Positions 33,585-42,175 of a DNA stretch of 51,873 bases are shown here, piece by piece. Source of the DNA: CAMFKD01 sp964436955. GTDB lineage: Bacteria > Chlamydiota > Chlamydiia > Chlamydiales > JAJFMA01. Position 1 is the stretch's first letter; each line of letters starts with the position of its first letter. Position numbers and translations under genes: made by a program. The notes under the pieces were generated by a model. That model saw only the letters and a list, made by a program, of their open reading frames with translations. It did no database searches and was not told where the DNA came from. The stretch is taken from contig CAYTFC010000011.1 in NCBI GenBank assembly GCA_964436955.1, forward strand, positions 1 through 51,873. The letters are read 5' to 3'.

Positions 33585-35731
33585 CAGACATCCTTTCTTT
33601 AGACATTGATTCCGAGGGCATTGCCATCATCAGTTTGGATATTAAAGGCGAGTCCCTGAATACTCTGTCCTCACCAGTCTTAAAGGCGTTAGAAGAATCC
33701 ATCGAAACGGTTGCCAATCGCAGCGATGTGCGCGCTTTAATCCTGATGAGTGGCAAAGAAGATAGCTTTATTGCTGGAGCGGATTTACGTGAGATTTCTG
33801 CGAATTTTAACAATCCGCAAAACGTTGAAGCACTGATTGATCGTGGACACACCCTTTTAAATCAAATCGCAGCGCTGCCTATTCCCACAATAGCCGTCAT
33901 CAATGGCGTTTGTTTGGGTGGAGGCACGGAACTCGCTCTCGCATTTACCTACCGCATTTGCACCGACAATTCTAAAACTGTCATGGCATTGCCAGAGGTG
34001 ACTTTAGGCATTATGCCTGGTTGGGGTGGCACGCAGCGTTGCCCACGACTGATTGGCTTGCAGCCAGCGCTAAACATGATTCTTACCGGCAAGCAGCTGA
34101 ATCCTAAGGAAGCCTTCCGGCAACACCTTGTCGACCGCGTGGTCCCTTGGCCATTTATGCGGTCGGAGGCCATTGCGTTTGCGCACGAGATTCTGGACGA
34201 AAAAAGCGCTAAGAAAATCCTGCATCGACGCCATCGCTGTGATGTTAGCACCTGCTTGTTGGAAAAGAATCCCATCGGCAGAGCATTTCTCTTTTGGCAG
34301 GCGGAACGTCAACTGAACAAAAAGTTGAAGGGGCACTATCCAGCACCATTGGTAGCGTTACGGACCATTAAGGAAACCTACACATTACCTTTAGAGGACG
34401 GCTTAAAACGCGAAAAAGCGATCTTCTTGGAAAGCTTGACTGGAGCATTTAGTTTAGCGCCAAACTTAGTAGGCATCTTTTTTGCACAGGAAACAGCAAA
34501 AAAAGATCCCGGTGTTACCGGAGACGTCGCTGTCAAGGCCATAACAGCAGCCGGAGTATTGGGTGCAGGCACCATGGGCAGCGGGATTTCATGGCTGTTT
34601 AGCTTTAAGGACTTTCCAGTGCGATTTCGAGAGATAGATCTTGATCGCGTGGCCAAAGGCTATGGAGCCATTTATGCCATTTATGAAGTCTATGTACGGA
34701 AATTAAGAAAACTTAAAAAAGATCAGGCCAATCTAAAATTTCATAGCGTTAGCGGCACAACAGACTTTAGTGGATTTTCCGCAACAGACATTGTTGTGGA
34801 AGCTGCTACAGAAGATTTTGAGGGCAAAAAGAAGTTGTTTGCCGAGCTGGAAAAACACATTGATGCCGACACCATTATCGCCACAAATACATCTTCATTA
34901 TCTGTGGCAAAGCTTGCGGAAGGACTCACTCATCCCGAAAGATTCATCGGTATGCACTTCTTTAATCCGGTCAACCGCATGCCATTGATAGAAGTCGTAC
35001 CAGGTCCAAAGACATCACCAGAGGTCATTGCGACGGTCGTTGCTCTTTGCAAAAAATTGGATAAAGTACCTTTAGTCGTGCAGGATTCCCCCGGATTTTT
35101 GGTGAATCGTATTGCTATTGCCGGCACAGCTGAAGCCACACGGCTCTTGCAAGAGGGCGTGGATATGGAGCGTATCGACAAGCTTATGCTCGATTTCGGA
35201 ATGCCCATGGGTTTGTTTGCGTTATCGGACGAGATAGGCATTGATGTCATGAATAAGGTCAGTCATCTGTTTGAAAGTTCCTTTGGTGAGCGCATGAAGG
35301 CACCGGAGCTGCTTCAAAAGATGGTGGATGACGGATTGCTCGGACGCAAAGTTGGCAAAGGCTTTTACGTTTATCATGGCAAGAATAGTAAACCTAATAG
35401 CGCAATACGCAAAGTGATCGCTAAGCTAGATATTCCTAAAATCGAAGTGAGCGACGAAAGCATTCGAGAGCGCATTTTGTATCCCATGATCAATGAAGCT
35501 GCCAGATGCCTGGAAGAGGGCATTATTGCAAAGCCAGCATATGTTGATTTAGCTTTGATCCTGGGTACAGGCTTTCCTCCGTTTCGTGGAGGCTTACTAC
35601 GCTATGCAGATAGCATCGGAGTCGGTACGGTCGCTCTTCGTCTAGAAGAGATGGTTGCGGCCGGTGGGATGCGGTTTGCTCCGTGCGAAACGTTGTTAGA
35701 AATGAAACGCCAAGGCGCCACCTTCTATTAG
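33581..35731 (+). CDS. fadJ: enoyl-CoA hydratase / 3-hydroxyacyl-CoA dehydrogenase fusion, FadJ-like
   Basis: It hydrates enoyl-CoA and then oxidises the 3-hydroxyacyl-CoA. The 716-residue protein has an N-terminal crotonase domain (FIAGADLREI near 62-71; CLGGGTELALA near 110; PEVTLGIMPGWGGTQR near 137-152) and an NAD-binding dehydrogenase domain (GAGTMGSGISW near 325; ATNTSSLSV; IGMHFFNPVNRMPLIEVV). The C-terminal helical domain includes GRKVGKGFYVYHG. ATG 33581 is chosen because it overlaps the thiolase stop. With the two genes before it, it forms a beta-oxidation set; no acyl-CoA dehydrogenase gene is in the window. Confidence 0.94.
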   Translation: MTDILSLDIDSEGIAIISLDIKGESLNTLSSPVLKALEESIETVANRSDVRALILMSGKEDSFIAGADLREISANFNNPQNVEALIDRGHTLLNQIAALPIPTIAVINGVCLGGGTELALAFTYRICTDNSKTVMALPEVTLGIMPGWGGTQRCPRLIGLQPALNMILTGKQLNPKEAFRQHLVDRVVPWPFMRSEAIAFAHEILDEKSAKKILHRRHRCDVSTCLLEKNPIGRAFLFWQAERQLNKKLKGHYPAPLVALRTIKETYTLPLEDGLKREKAIFLESLTGAFSLAPNLVGIFFAQETAKKDPGVTGDVAVKAITAAGVLGAGTMGSGISWLFSFKDFPVRFREIDLDRVAKGYGAIYAIYEVYVRKLRKLKKDQANLKFHSVSGTTDFSGFSATDIVVEAATEDFEGKKKLFAELEKHIDADTIIATNTSSLSVAKLAEGLTHPERFIGMHFFNPVNRMPLIEVVPGPKTSPEVIATVVALCKKLDKVPLVVQDSPGFLVNRIAIAGTAEATRLLQEGVDMERIDKLMLDFGMPMGLFALSDEIGIDVMNKVSHLFESSFGERMKAPELLQKMVDDGLLGRKVGKGFYVYHGKNSKPNSAIRKVIAKLDIPKIEVSDESIRERILYPMINEAARCLEEGIIAKPAYVDLALILGTGFPPFRGGLLRYADSIGVGTVALRLEEMVAAGGMRFAPCETLLEMKRQGATFY

Positions 35732-35754
35732 GGGGTGGAGAATGGCTCGACATA

Positions 35755-35976
35755 GGTTCTCAGCCGCGCATGCGGCGAAAGCATATAGCCACGGGTGTAA
35801 ACCCGTGGTGAAGTCAAATGTAACGTGAGCCGTGAAAACGGCGGCAGATTACGTGTCAAACAACAATATAAAATATTGATTTCTGTCGCCGTTAACACGG
35901 CTTGATCTTTGATTGCCATCCACCACGGGTTTACACCCGTGGCTATATGCTTTCGCCGCATGCGCGGCTGAGAACC
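35755..35976. repeat. element with a perfect 54-bp inverted repeat
   Basis: The arms at 35755-35808 and 35923-35976 are exact reverse complements. Each arm contains two smaller palindromes: CCGCGCATGCGG and CCACGGGTGTAAACCCGTGG. A second, imperfect pair (AGCCGTGAAAACGGCGGCAGA and its mirror TCGCCGTTAACACGGCT) lies within the 114-base middle. It sits between the convergent 3' ends of fadJ and uvrC, where it could also stop transcription from both sides. Confidence 0.85.
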
Positions 35977-36027
35977 GGCGATGCGTTTATACTTAGACTT
36001 CCGTTTTAGATACACAAGAGTCTATTT

Positions 36028-37863
36028 CTATACCGATTTTGCTGAAGCAAAGAACTCTAGCAATACTTTGATGTTAGTTTTGGATATGCCAGGAACCTCC
36101 AACAACTGCTCTTCAGAGGCCTGTTTAAGCTTAGCCACGCTGCCAAAATGCCGCAGTAATAGCTGTCTCTTTTTTGGTCCAATGCCTTCAATCTCATCCA
36201 AAGCACTTTTGAGCGTACCCTTGGAGCGTCTCTTACGATGGAATGTAATGGCCGATCGATGCGCCTCATCGCGTATCTTCTGCAACAAAAATAGCACCGG
36301 TGATGTACGTTTTAAAAATACTGGATCTTTCATGTTTGGCAAGAACACTTGTTCTGCTGTCACTCCCTTGTCGTGACGGCCTTGCTCCTTTGCAATGCCA
36401 ATCACATCCACGGTGACGATATCTAGCTCTTCCAGCACCTTGATAGCCATATTCAGCTGGCCTTTGCCTCCATCCACGATCAGCAGATCGGGAAGGTCAT
36501 TCTCTTCTTTGGCGCGACGGTAGCGCCTCTCTAAGACCTCTTTCATAGCGCCATAATCGTCTGACGCTGCGGTGTTTTTGAGCTTATAGAGACGGTATCT
36601 TTTGGTATCTTTTTGCCCTTCGGTGAACGCCACCAACGACGATACGGGATCTGTTCCTGCAATATGGGAGTTGTCAAAACATTCGATGCGCTTGGGATAG
36701 TTCTGCAGCTTTAGCTGTTCCTGCAGTTCTCCGAGCATCTTCTCCATGACGACTTTGGCATCTTTCTGACTGCGATAAGCGGCTTCAGCATTAGCCTGAG
36801 CCATTTCGATAAGCCGTTTTTTGTCGCCACGTTGCGGATACAGCACATTCACAAGGGTGCCTTTGCGTGCTGTAAGGATCTCTCCAATGGCATCATTATC
36901 ATCTAAGGCCACTGGCAATACGATTTCATCCGGAATTTCATCCAGCGCTTCATACTGCTGCATGACCAGTGATTCCAGCAGTTCTGCGTCATCTTGTGCG
37001 AGCTTTGAGTAACTAAAGTTCTTGGAGCCTAGCAGACGTCCGGTACGGTATAAAATCTTGCTGACCATGACCTCTTCGCCTTCGCGATAGACTCCGAAGA
37101 AGTCGCTGTCTCCTCCGCCTACCTTAACAACGCGTTGCGTTTCGATGGTTTGTTCAATGTATTTGATGGTGTTATGCACGGCGCCGGCGCGTTCGAATTC
37201 TAGGGCATCTGAGGCTATTTTCATTTCTTCGCGAAGACCTTTTAACACTTCATGGTTTTGGCCGCGTAGAAACTGAACGGTATTTTTGACATGCGCGTCA
37301 TACTCAGGTTTTGTACAGCGATTGACGCAAGGGGCTACACAGCGCTGCATATCAAACAGAATACAGGGACGCGTGCGTCGGGCAAACTCTTGCTGGCTAC
37401 ATTGTCTAAGCGGGAATAGGCGATGTAAGAGGTCTAACGTCTGACGAGCAGCATAAGCGCTTGTATAGGGCCCAAAGTACTGGGCATCTTGTTTGGGTTT
37501 TCCGCGATATCGCACTAGCTGTACTTGTGGCCACTTTTCCTTAACGGTGATTTTTAAGCTGATGTAGGTTTTGTCGTCGCGAAAAATGGCGTTGTAATGG
37601 GGTAAATGCTCTTTGATTAGCGTATTCTCGAGCAGCAACGCTTCTTTCTCGGATGTCACGACGATGGTTTCAATGGTTTTCACCTGGGCTACCAGGTGGG
37701 GCACTTTTTGGCGGGAGTCACGTCCTGGAATGAAATACTGACGCACGCGTTGACGCAGATTTTTGGCTTTCCCCACATACAAAACCGTTTCATCGCATCC
37801 CTTCATGATGTAGACGCCAGGCTTTTGCGGAAAAAGGTCTATTTGTTGTGGATCGTAGAGCAT
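36028..37863 (-). CDS. uvrC: excinuclease ABC subunit C
   Basis: UvrC makes the two incisions in nucleotide excision repair. The 611-residue protein opens with the GIY-YIG-type nuclease (PGVYIMKG and VLYVGKAKNLRQRV, residues about 13-40). The RPCI..CVAPC cysteine region, the UVR motif, the RNase H-like domain (FDNSHIAG, LLIVDGGKGQLNMA) and C-terminal helix-hairpin-helix repeats (LDEIEGIGPKK, LEVPGISKT) follow. The start at 37863 immediately follows the stop of the gene at 37865; longer starts lie within that gene. Confidence 0.95.
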   Translation of the reverse strand: MLYDPQQIDLFPQKPGVYIMKGCDETVLYVGKAKNLRQRVRQYFIPGRDSRQKVPHLVAQVKTIETIVVTSEKEALLLENTLIKEHLPHYNAIFRDDKTYISLKITVKEKWPQVQLVRYRGKPKQDAQYFGPYTSAYAARQTLDLLHRLFPLRQCSQQEFARRTRPCILFDMQRCVAPCVNRCTKPEYDAHVKNTVQFLRGQNHEVLKGLREEMKIASDALEFERAGAVHNTIKYIEQTIETQRVVKVGGGDSDFFGVYREGEEVMVSKILYRTGRLLGSKNFSYSKLAQDDAELLESLVMQQYEALDEIPDEIVLPVALDDNDAIGEILTARKGTLVNVLYPQRGDKKRLIEMAQANAEAAYRSQKDAKVVMEKMLGELQEQLKLQNYPKRIECFDNSHIAGTDPVSSLVAFTEGQKDTKRYRLYKLKNTAASDDYGAMKEVLERRYRRAKEENDLPDLLIVDGGKGQLNMAIKVLEELDIVTVDVIGIAKEQGRHDKGVTAEQVFLPNMKDPVFLKRTSPVLFLLQKIRDEAHRSAITFHRKRRSKGTLKSALDEIEGIGPKKRQLLLRHFGSVAKLKQASEEQLLEVPGISKTNIKVLLEFFASAKSV

Positions 37864-37864
37864 G

Positions 37865-38533
37865 TTAGGCGGCTTCCCGTTGGTGATCGGGTTCTCCCTG
37901 ACGCTTCCCGCGGCACAGATGTAGCCATTCCACGTGATGTTCTTGTCCGGCATGGTCGGTCATTTTATGAGCTAGCTGCTGGGCAGAGTCATGTCGGCTG
38001 ACGCGTGCGTGTATTCTTGGGACGGTAGGGTCAGTCCTCACATAGACACGAGCGACTTTGATGGCTAAACCCGCCGGCTCGGTGATCCATGTACCCTCAA
38101 ACGGTAGTGTAAATTCTTCATCATTGAGTTCGTCTAGCTTGAGGTCGTGCTTAAGATTGGCTGCGTCTTCTAACACTTCTTCAAAAGCATCGTGAAAGGA
38201 GCTGCGAAGACGCTCCCAACGGTCATGCATGCGTTTATCTTCACGTTCGATTATGATCTGTGCGTCGAGGGCATTGCGTTCCGATCTAATGTATTGATGA
38301 TACATTTCCTGATCGCGAAATAGTGTGAAAATACAACCGATACGCTCGCAGAAGTAGCCATCCCAGGCGGCGGCATCGGTGCGGGCTGGCGGCGAGTTGT
38401 CGTCTATTTGACGACCTCTGCGTCGCTCGTCGGAGTCGTCGTTCATGGAAATAGAGTGATCGGTATGTCTCTCTTCGTCGGAGATACGCAGCGTATCTCC
38501 GCGCGGAGCGATTGGTTTGAGATACTCACCCAT
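37865..38533 (-). CDS. hypothetical protein upstream of uvrC
   Basis: The 222-residue protein is highly charged and soluble, without membrane segments. The first 60 residues look disordered (RDDS/DERRR-rich). The middle (about 75-140) is probably helical, and a beta-rich stretch follows (FEGTWITEPAGLAIKVARVYV). The C-terminal 40 residues are rich in His, Gln and Arg. No family was recognised. GGGGG precedes the ATG. The gene is tightly joined to uvrC and lies 32 bases after the RlmN-like gene, so the three may be one transcript. Confidence 0.65.
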   Translation of the reverse strand: MGEYLKPIAPRGDTLRISDEERHTDHSISMNDDSDERRRGRQIDDNSPPARTDAAAWDGYFCERIGCIFTLFRDQEMYHQYIRSERNALDAQIIIEREDKRMHDRWERLRSSFHDAFEEVLEDAANLKHDLKLDELNDEEFTLPFEGTWITEPAGLAIKVARVYVRTDPTVPRIHARVSRHDSAQQLAHKMTDHAGQEHHVEWLHLCRGKRQGEPDHQREAA

Positions 38534-38565
38534 CGGCCGACCCCCATCTATACTTTATTTTAACA

Positions 38566-39600
38566 CTAAGTAGGGATTTGTTGCGTCATTGGGCTTAGCT
38601 GGCCTAGTGCTGCACCGATATCCTGACCTTTACCTTCCTCTAGTGTATTAGGAATCTTTGAGCCAAATAACACGCTCCGGAAGGCTTTAATCGCCTTTTT
38701 AGAGGACGGCTTAAAGTGGATACCTGGCGTAGGATTAAACGGTAATAGTCGCAGCTGACAGCGCATCTTTTTGATCAAATGTGTGAGTTCAAACGCTTGG
38801 TCGGGATGGTCATTTACGCCTTCAATCATGACATAGTCAAACTGAATGGGGATTCCCATTTGCATGGAGTACCTTCGGCAAATGTCCATTAGCTCGGGGA
38901 GTTTGTTCTTTTTCGCATAGGGAACGAGCTTTTGGCGTAATTGCTGATTTCCGGCATGCAAGCCAACGATCAAATTCACAGCCAGTTGGGCTTGAAGCAG
39001 ACGTTCGATACCTTCAATCATACCTACTGTTGACATCGTGATTTTCTTCGCTGGAAAACCTAGCCTTTCACAAAGGACATCCAAGGTGGTTAAGATTGAA
39101 TTCGTGTTTTTAAAGGGCTCACCCATTCCATCGAATGAGATATGGCCAATGTCGCGGGCTCCTCGTTCCTGGACCCATGCTCGCGCCTGCAGAAATTGAT
39201 CGATCATTTCAGCGGGCTGCAGGTTGCGCACAAAGCGTTTTCCCGACGCGCAAAAAGTGCAAGCGGCTGGGCAACCGACTTGAGAGGAAATGCTGAGTTT
39301 CCAACCTTGACGTCCTGGAGTCATGACTGAATCGACGTAATTTTTATCGATCAGCTGCCACAAGAATTTTTGCACACCACCCGCTCCAGCGCGATCGCGC
39401 CGTGGTTGCAATGCGGTAAGCCGAAAACCTTTGGCTAACTCTTCACGCAAAGGAGCGCTTAAGTTGGTCATGTGTTGCCAGTCACGAACACCTTTATCAA
39501 ATACCCAGGAATAAATTTGTTCAGCCTGAAAGCCTGGGTAGCCGCGTTCTACTAGCCAATCGCGTAAGTCCGCGAGCTCGACAACAAGAAAATCTATCAT
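38566..39600 (-). CDS. RlmN-like radical SAM protein lacking both methyl-transfer cysteines
   Basis: RlmN methylates C2 of A2503 in 23S rRNA and of A37 in some tRNAs. This 344-residue protein keeps the family fold signs: SSQVGCPAACTFCASGK with the iron-sulfur cysteines Cys110, Cys114 and Cys117, ISFDGMGEPFKN, STVGMIEGI and LLPFNPTPG. However, E. coli Cys118 (in LCVSSQVGC) is replaced by Ser103 (codon at 39292-39294), and Cys355 (in ACGQL) by Leu332 (codon at 38605-38607, GAALGQL). Both are essential in known RlmN. The Glu105 equivalent appears to be Asp90. TTGGAG precedes the chosen ATG at 39600. It may have another reaction or none; see the finding. Confidence 0.85.
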   Translation of the reverse strand: MIDFLVVELADLRDWLVERGYPGFQAEQIYSWVFDKGVRDWQHMTNLSAPLREELAKGFRLTALQPRRDRAGAGGVQKFLWQLIDKNYVDSVMTPGRQGWKLSISSQVGCPAACTFCASGKRFVRNLQPAEMIDQFLQARAWVQERGARDIGHISFDGMGEPFKNTNSILTTLDVLCERLGFPAKKITMSTVGMIEGIERLLQAQLAVNLIVGLHAGNQQLRQKLVPYAKKNKLPELMDICRRYSMQMGIPIQFDYVMIEGVNDHPDQAFELTHLIKKMRCQLRLLPFNPTPGIHFKPSSKKAIKAFRSVLFGSKIPNTLEEGKGQDIGAALGQLSPMTQQIPT

Positions 39601-39692
39601 GAAAACTCCAAGTAAAAGGAGCATTATAGCATATGATTGACTTGGAAAAAATACTAATCGACACAATAATGCGGCAACAGAGGATGTTATTT

Positions 39693-40130
39693 ATGACCAT
39701 CTGGAAACAGACGCCTGATCTAGCACTGCTTAACGGCAAATCACCCAATACTTTGATGGCCCAGTTGGGCATCGTTTTTTCGGAGGTAGGTGATGATTTT
39801 CTATCTGCTACAATGCCGGTGGACCATCGCACGCATCAACCGTATGGTATTATGCATGGAGGAGCCAGCTGCGTTCTTGCCGAAACAGTTGGCAGTACAG
39901 CTGGTTTGATGTGTTTGGATGTCTCCAAGGAATTTTGTTTAGGGCTTTCTATTGAGACCCATCACATTAGGCCCGTTAAGTCGGGAATTGTGACAGGAAT
40001 TGCACGGCCTTTACAGTTGGGACGTAGCATTCATATATGGGACATTGAAATCACAGACGATCATAATCACCGCATCTCGGCGAATCGGCTGACCCTGATT
40101 ATAAGAGATCGCAAGAACCATGCATTATAG
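39693..40130 (+). CDS. hotdog-fold acyl-CoA thioesterase (PaaI/YdiI-like)
   Basis: It hydrolyses acyl- or aroyl-CoA thioesters. The 145-residue protein has the hotdog signature GIMHGGASCVLAETVGSTAG (about residues 50-69), where the glutamate is the expected catalytic base, and a SIETHHIRPVKSG strand further on. The length fits YdiI/MenI-type enzymes (about 136). The natural substrate cannot be told; menaquinone-pathway DHNA-CoA or fatty acyl-CoA are both possible. AGAGGA supports ATG 39693 over the longer frame. It diverges from the RlmN-like gene. Confidence 0.85.
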   Translation: MTIWKQTPDLALLNGKSPNTLMAQLGIVFSEVGDDFLSATMPVDHRTHQPYGIMHGGASCVLAETVGSTAGLMCLDVSKEFCLGLSIETHHIRPVKSGIVTGIARPLQLGRSIHIWDIEITDDHNHRISANRLTLIIRDRKNHAL

Positions 40131-40139
40131 GTACCACCC

Positions 40140-40376
40140 GATCCCCCCAACTCATCCCAATAATATCCTACTCGTGCCCGAGCCTGCATCCTATTCCTCT
40201 GCGCCTCCCCGTCTTCCCGCCTCTGCGTTGAAAATTATTAAAACCAAAATTATGCAAAAATAGCGTGTATTTTTTTTCAACGCAGAGGCGGGGAGACGGG
40301 GAGGCGCAGAGGAGAATAGGGAGCAAAACAATTAACTTATGGGTAATAGTTGCGGGCAAGGGCACGATTTTAGGAC
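40140..40376. repeat. CGATCCC-type repeat with a 45-bp hairpin
   Basis: The first 40 bases (CGATCCCCCCAACTCATCCC and onward) are related to the outer arm at 29955-29997. Then a long hairpin has arms at 40190-40234 and 40274-40320 (CCTCTGCGCCTCCCCGTC type) that match as reverse complements over about 45 bases with few differences. The trailing GGGCAAGGGCACGATTTTAGGAC resembles the arm again. There is no coding frame. It lies between the thioesterase and ybaK, which converge. Confidence 0.75.
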
Positions 40377-40859
40377 TTAATCTTTTTTGATATCGACAAC
40401 CTGGCCTTGAGTGATCTCAAGGAGGTCCGCTGGACTGATACGAAAGACGGCATAGGGTGTGCCTGCTGCAGCCCAAAGATCTTCGTAGTTCATAACATCT
40501 TGATCGATAAGAGGCTTCATTTTAAATACAAAGCCGACTGGAGGAATACCTCCAATGGCAAAACCGGTATGTTTACGCACGAAGTCAGCATCGGGCTTTT
40601 CGATAGCTTCTCCAATATACGCCGCCACTTTCTTCTCATCGACGCGGTTTGCCCCGCTAGCAATAATACAGATAGGTTCCTGGGATGTTTTTCCACGGAA
40701 AATAAGGGTTTTGGCGATTTGCCCCACTTCACATCCAATTGCTTCTGCGGCTTCTTGAGAGGTTCGCGTCAGCTGTTGGAACTCCACAACGCGTAGCTCT
40801 AAAAGGTGTTCCTGCAGAATATCCTGGACGCGCTGGGCAGATTCTCTTAAATCATCCAT
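40377..40859 (-). CDS. ybaK: YbaK/ProX-family aminoacyl-tRNA deacylase
   Basis: This family removes wrongly attached amino acids from tRNA (for example Cys from tRNA-Pro). The 160-residue protein shows the fold's landmarks: TRTSQEAAEAIGCEVGQIAKTL (here in parts: SQEAAEAIGCEVGQIAK), the SGANRVDEKKVA segment, and GFAIGGIPPVG, the conserved GxxxGGIPP loop of the active site. The precise substrate cannot be assigned. GGAG precedes the ATG. Confidence 0.9.
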   Translation of the reverse strand: MDDLRESAQRVQDILQEHLLELRVVEFQQLTRTSQEAAEAIGCEVGQIAKTLIFRGKTSQEPICIIASGANRVDEKKVAAYIGEAIEKPDADFVRKHTGFAIGGIPPVGFVFKMKPLIDQDVMNYEDLWAAAGTPYAVFRISPADLLEITQGQVVDIKKD

Positions 40860-40912
40860 CTTAAAAACTCCGTAAATCCATTCAGGATAACGAAGCTTTA
40901 GTTGAATGTCTA

Positions 40913-40953
40913 GAGGGCGTTATGGATGGGATTCCATAACGCCCTCATTTTTT
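40913..40953. terminator. hairpin at the 3' end of the gene at 40952
   Basis: A perfect 14-base stem (GAGGGCGTTATGGA/TCCATAACGCCCTC) has a six-base loop. On the + strand a T-run follows; on the - strand the hairpin follows the stop codon of the gene at 40952 directly but has no T-run. It may act as a terminator or 3' stabiliser for that gene. The direction is not settled. Confidence 0.5.
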
Positions 40954-42175
40954 AGTCGTTCAAGCCGGTCAAGCGACGAAGTGCACCCCAACCAAGATGA
41001 CCCAGACCACTTGCGGCTTTAGCTACGCCTCCACCTAGACCGCCTGCTGCTCGCGAAAACATACCGGGCTGGTTTCTGCGCTGAGCTTCGGCCGCCTCAA
41101 TCAGTCTTAGGCGCTCGTTAGCACAGGCTAAGGTGTATTCAGGTGTTATGGCAATCCTGACTTTCTCTCTTAATCCCGCATTTCCTACCCTAAGCATTGT
41201 TTGACTGAAGGCCTGTTGAACCTCAGTGGCTGCAGTCATCACAAGGGTATCTCGTTCTGCTTTATTTAGTGCTGTACGTGGAGCTCTTTTCTCTCCGATT
41301 TTCGCATCAACCACGTTATTTAATCCTTCACGTATCACATTAAGTGCAAAGTCTTCACAACGAGCTGTTACTGCAGCTTGCACCGCGTCCCTTTGATTTT
41401 CAGGAATTGCATGGAGAGCTCCCATAATATTTTGAACAACCAGTCCCCCTGTTAATTCAGTGGCATAATCCTCCCAATTAATAAGGGTTCTTCTGTCCTG
41501 TGCCACATATTGCAGATTTCCAGCGGCATTGGTTTTCATTCGTGCTGCCCGGCACGCAGCATCCGCTTGCACCGTTATTTCTCTTACACCAGCTTCCTCC
41601 ACTCCATTGATAGCAGGTATTGGTCCTAGTTCCAGCGGCTGAGCCCCTGGAGCTCCTGGTGCGGGCCTTGCAGGAGCCTGCTGCGGAGGTACGTTAGGGT
41701 TTTGTGGTTGCTGAGGATTAACAGGTGGGTTTGGCTGATTTGGTTGATTCGGCTGAACTGGATTATTGGGCGGATTTAAGGCAACGGCTTTTGCCTTTAA
41801 ATCTTTATAGAGTTGTTTAGTGTTGCCTCGACCATTATCGGTATTTGTGTGTTCAAAGACGTTACCGTTCCATGTAACGCCGTGACTATTAATACGAAGC
41901 CCATTTAATTGCTGGTTGTTAGCTGGGGCCTCTTGATTAGGATCAAGAATTTGTTTTTCTATTAAAATTTGATTTATTTTTTCTACGATTTCCTTAATAT
42001 TTTGCAGGCTTAGTCGTCTGTCGCCGTCAACGACACTAACTTTATATTTTGTACCACCTTTAAGAGTAAGGACTGCATCCCCGTTGCGATCTCGTTTAAG
42101 ACTTCGAAGGTGAGGGGCATTTGCGAACTCGTTGAAACGCACTGCTTCTAAGTTAACTCCCATATCATTATTCAT
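40952..42175 (-). CDS. candidate secreted protein sharing an N-terminal domain with the coiled-coil neighbour
   Basis: The 407-residue protein has no signal peptide. Residues about 10-140 form an alpha/beta domain (LKRDRNGDAVLTLKGG, then LRINSHGVTWNG, then TKQLYKDLKAKAV) that matches the N-terminus of the 1169-residue gene next door (NGTATAKING, AGISAGNRK, GRLYKELDQFV). A Pro/Asn/Gln-rich linker (about 142-185) follows, then a helical part (about 205-385) and a Gly/Ala-rich amphipathic end. AGGAG precedes the ATG. The shared domain, the lack of a Sec signal and the nearby SycD-type chaperone suggest type III export, but this is inference. Confidence 0.75.
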   Translation of the reverse strand: MNNDMGVNLEAVRFNEFANAPHLRSLKRDRNGDAVLTLKGGTKYKVSVVDGDRRLSLQNIKEIVEKINQILIEKQILDPNQEAPANNQQLNGLRINSHGVTWNGNVFEHTNTDNGRGNTKQLYKDLKAKAVALNPPNNPVQPNQPNQPNPPVNPQQPQNPNVPPQQAPARPAPGAPGAQPLELGPIPAINGVEEAGVREITVQADAACRAARMKTNAAGNLQYVAQDRRTLINWEDYATELTGGLVVQNIMGALHAIPENQRDAVQAAVTARCEDFALNVIREGLNNVVDAKIGEKRAPRTALNKAERDTLVMTAATEVQQAFSQTMLRVGNAGLREKVRIAITPEYTLACANERLRLIEAAEAQRRNQPGMFSRAAGGLGGGVAKAASGLGHLGWGALRRLTGLND

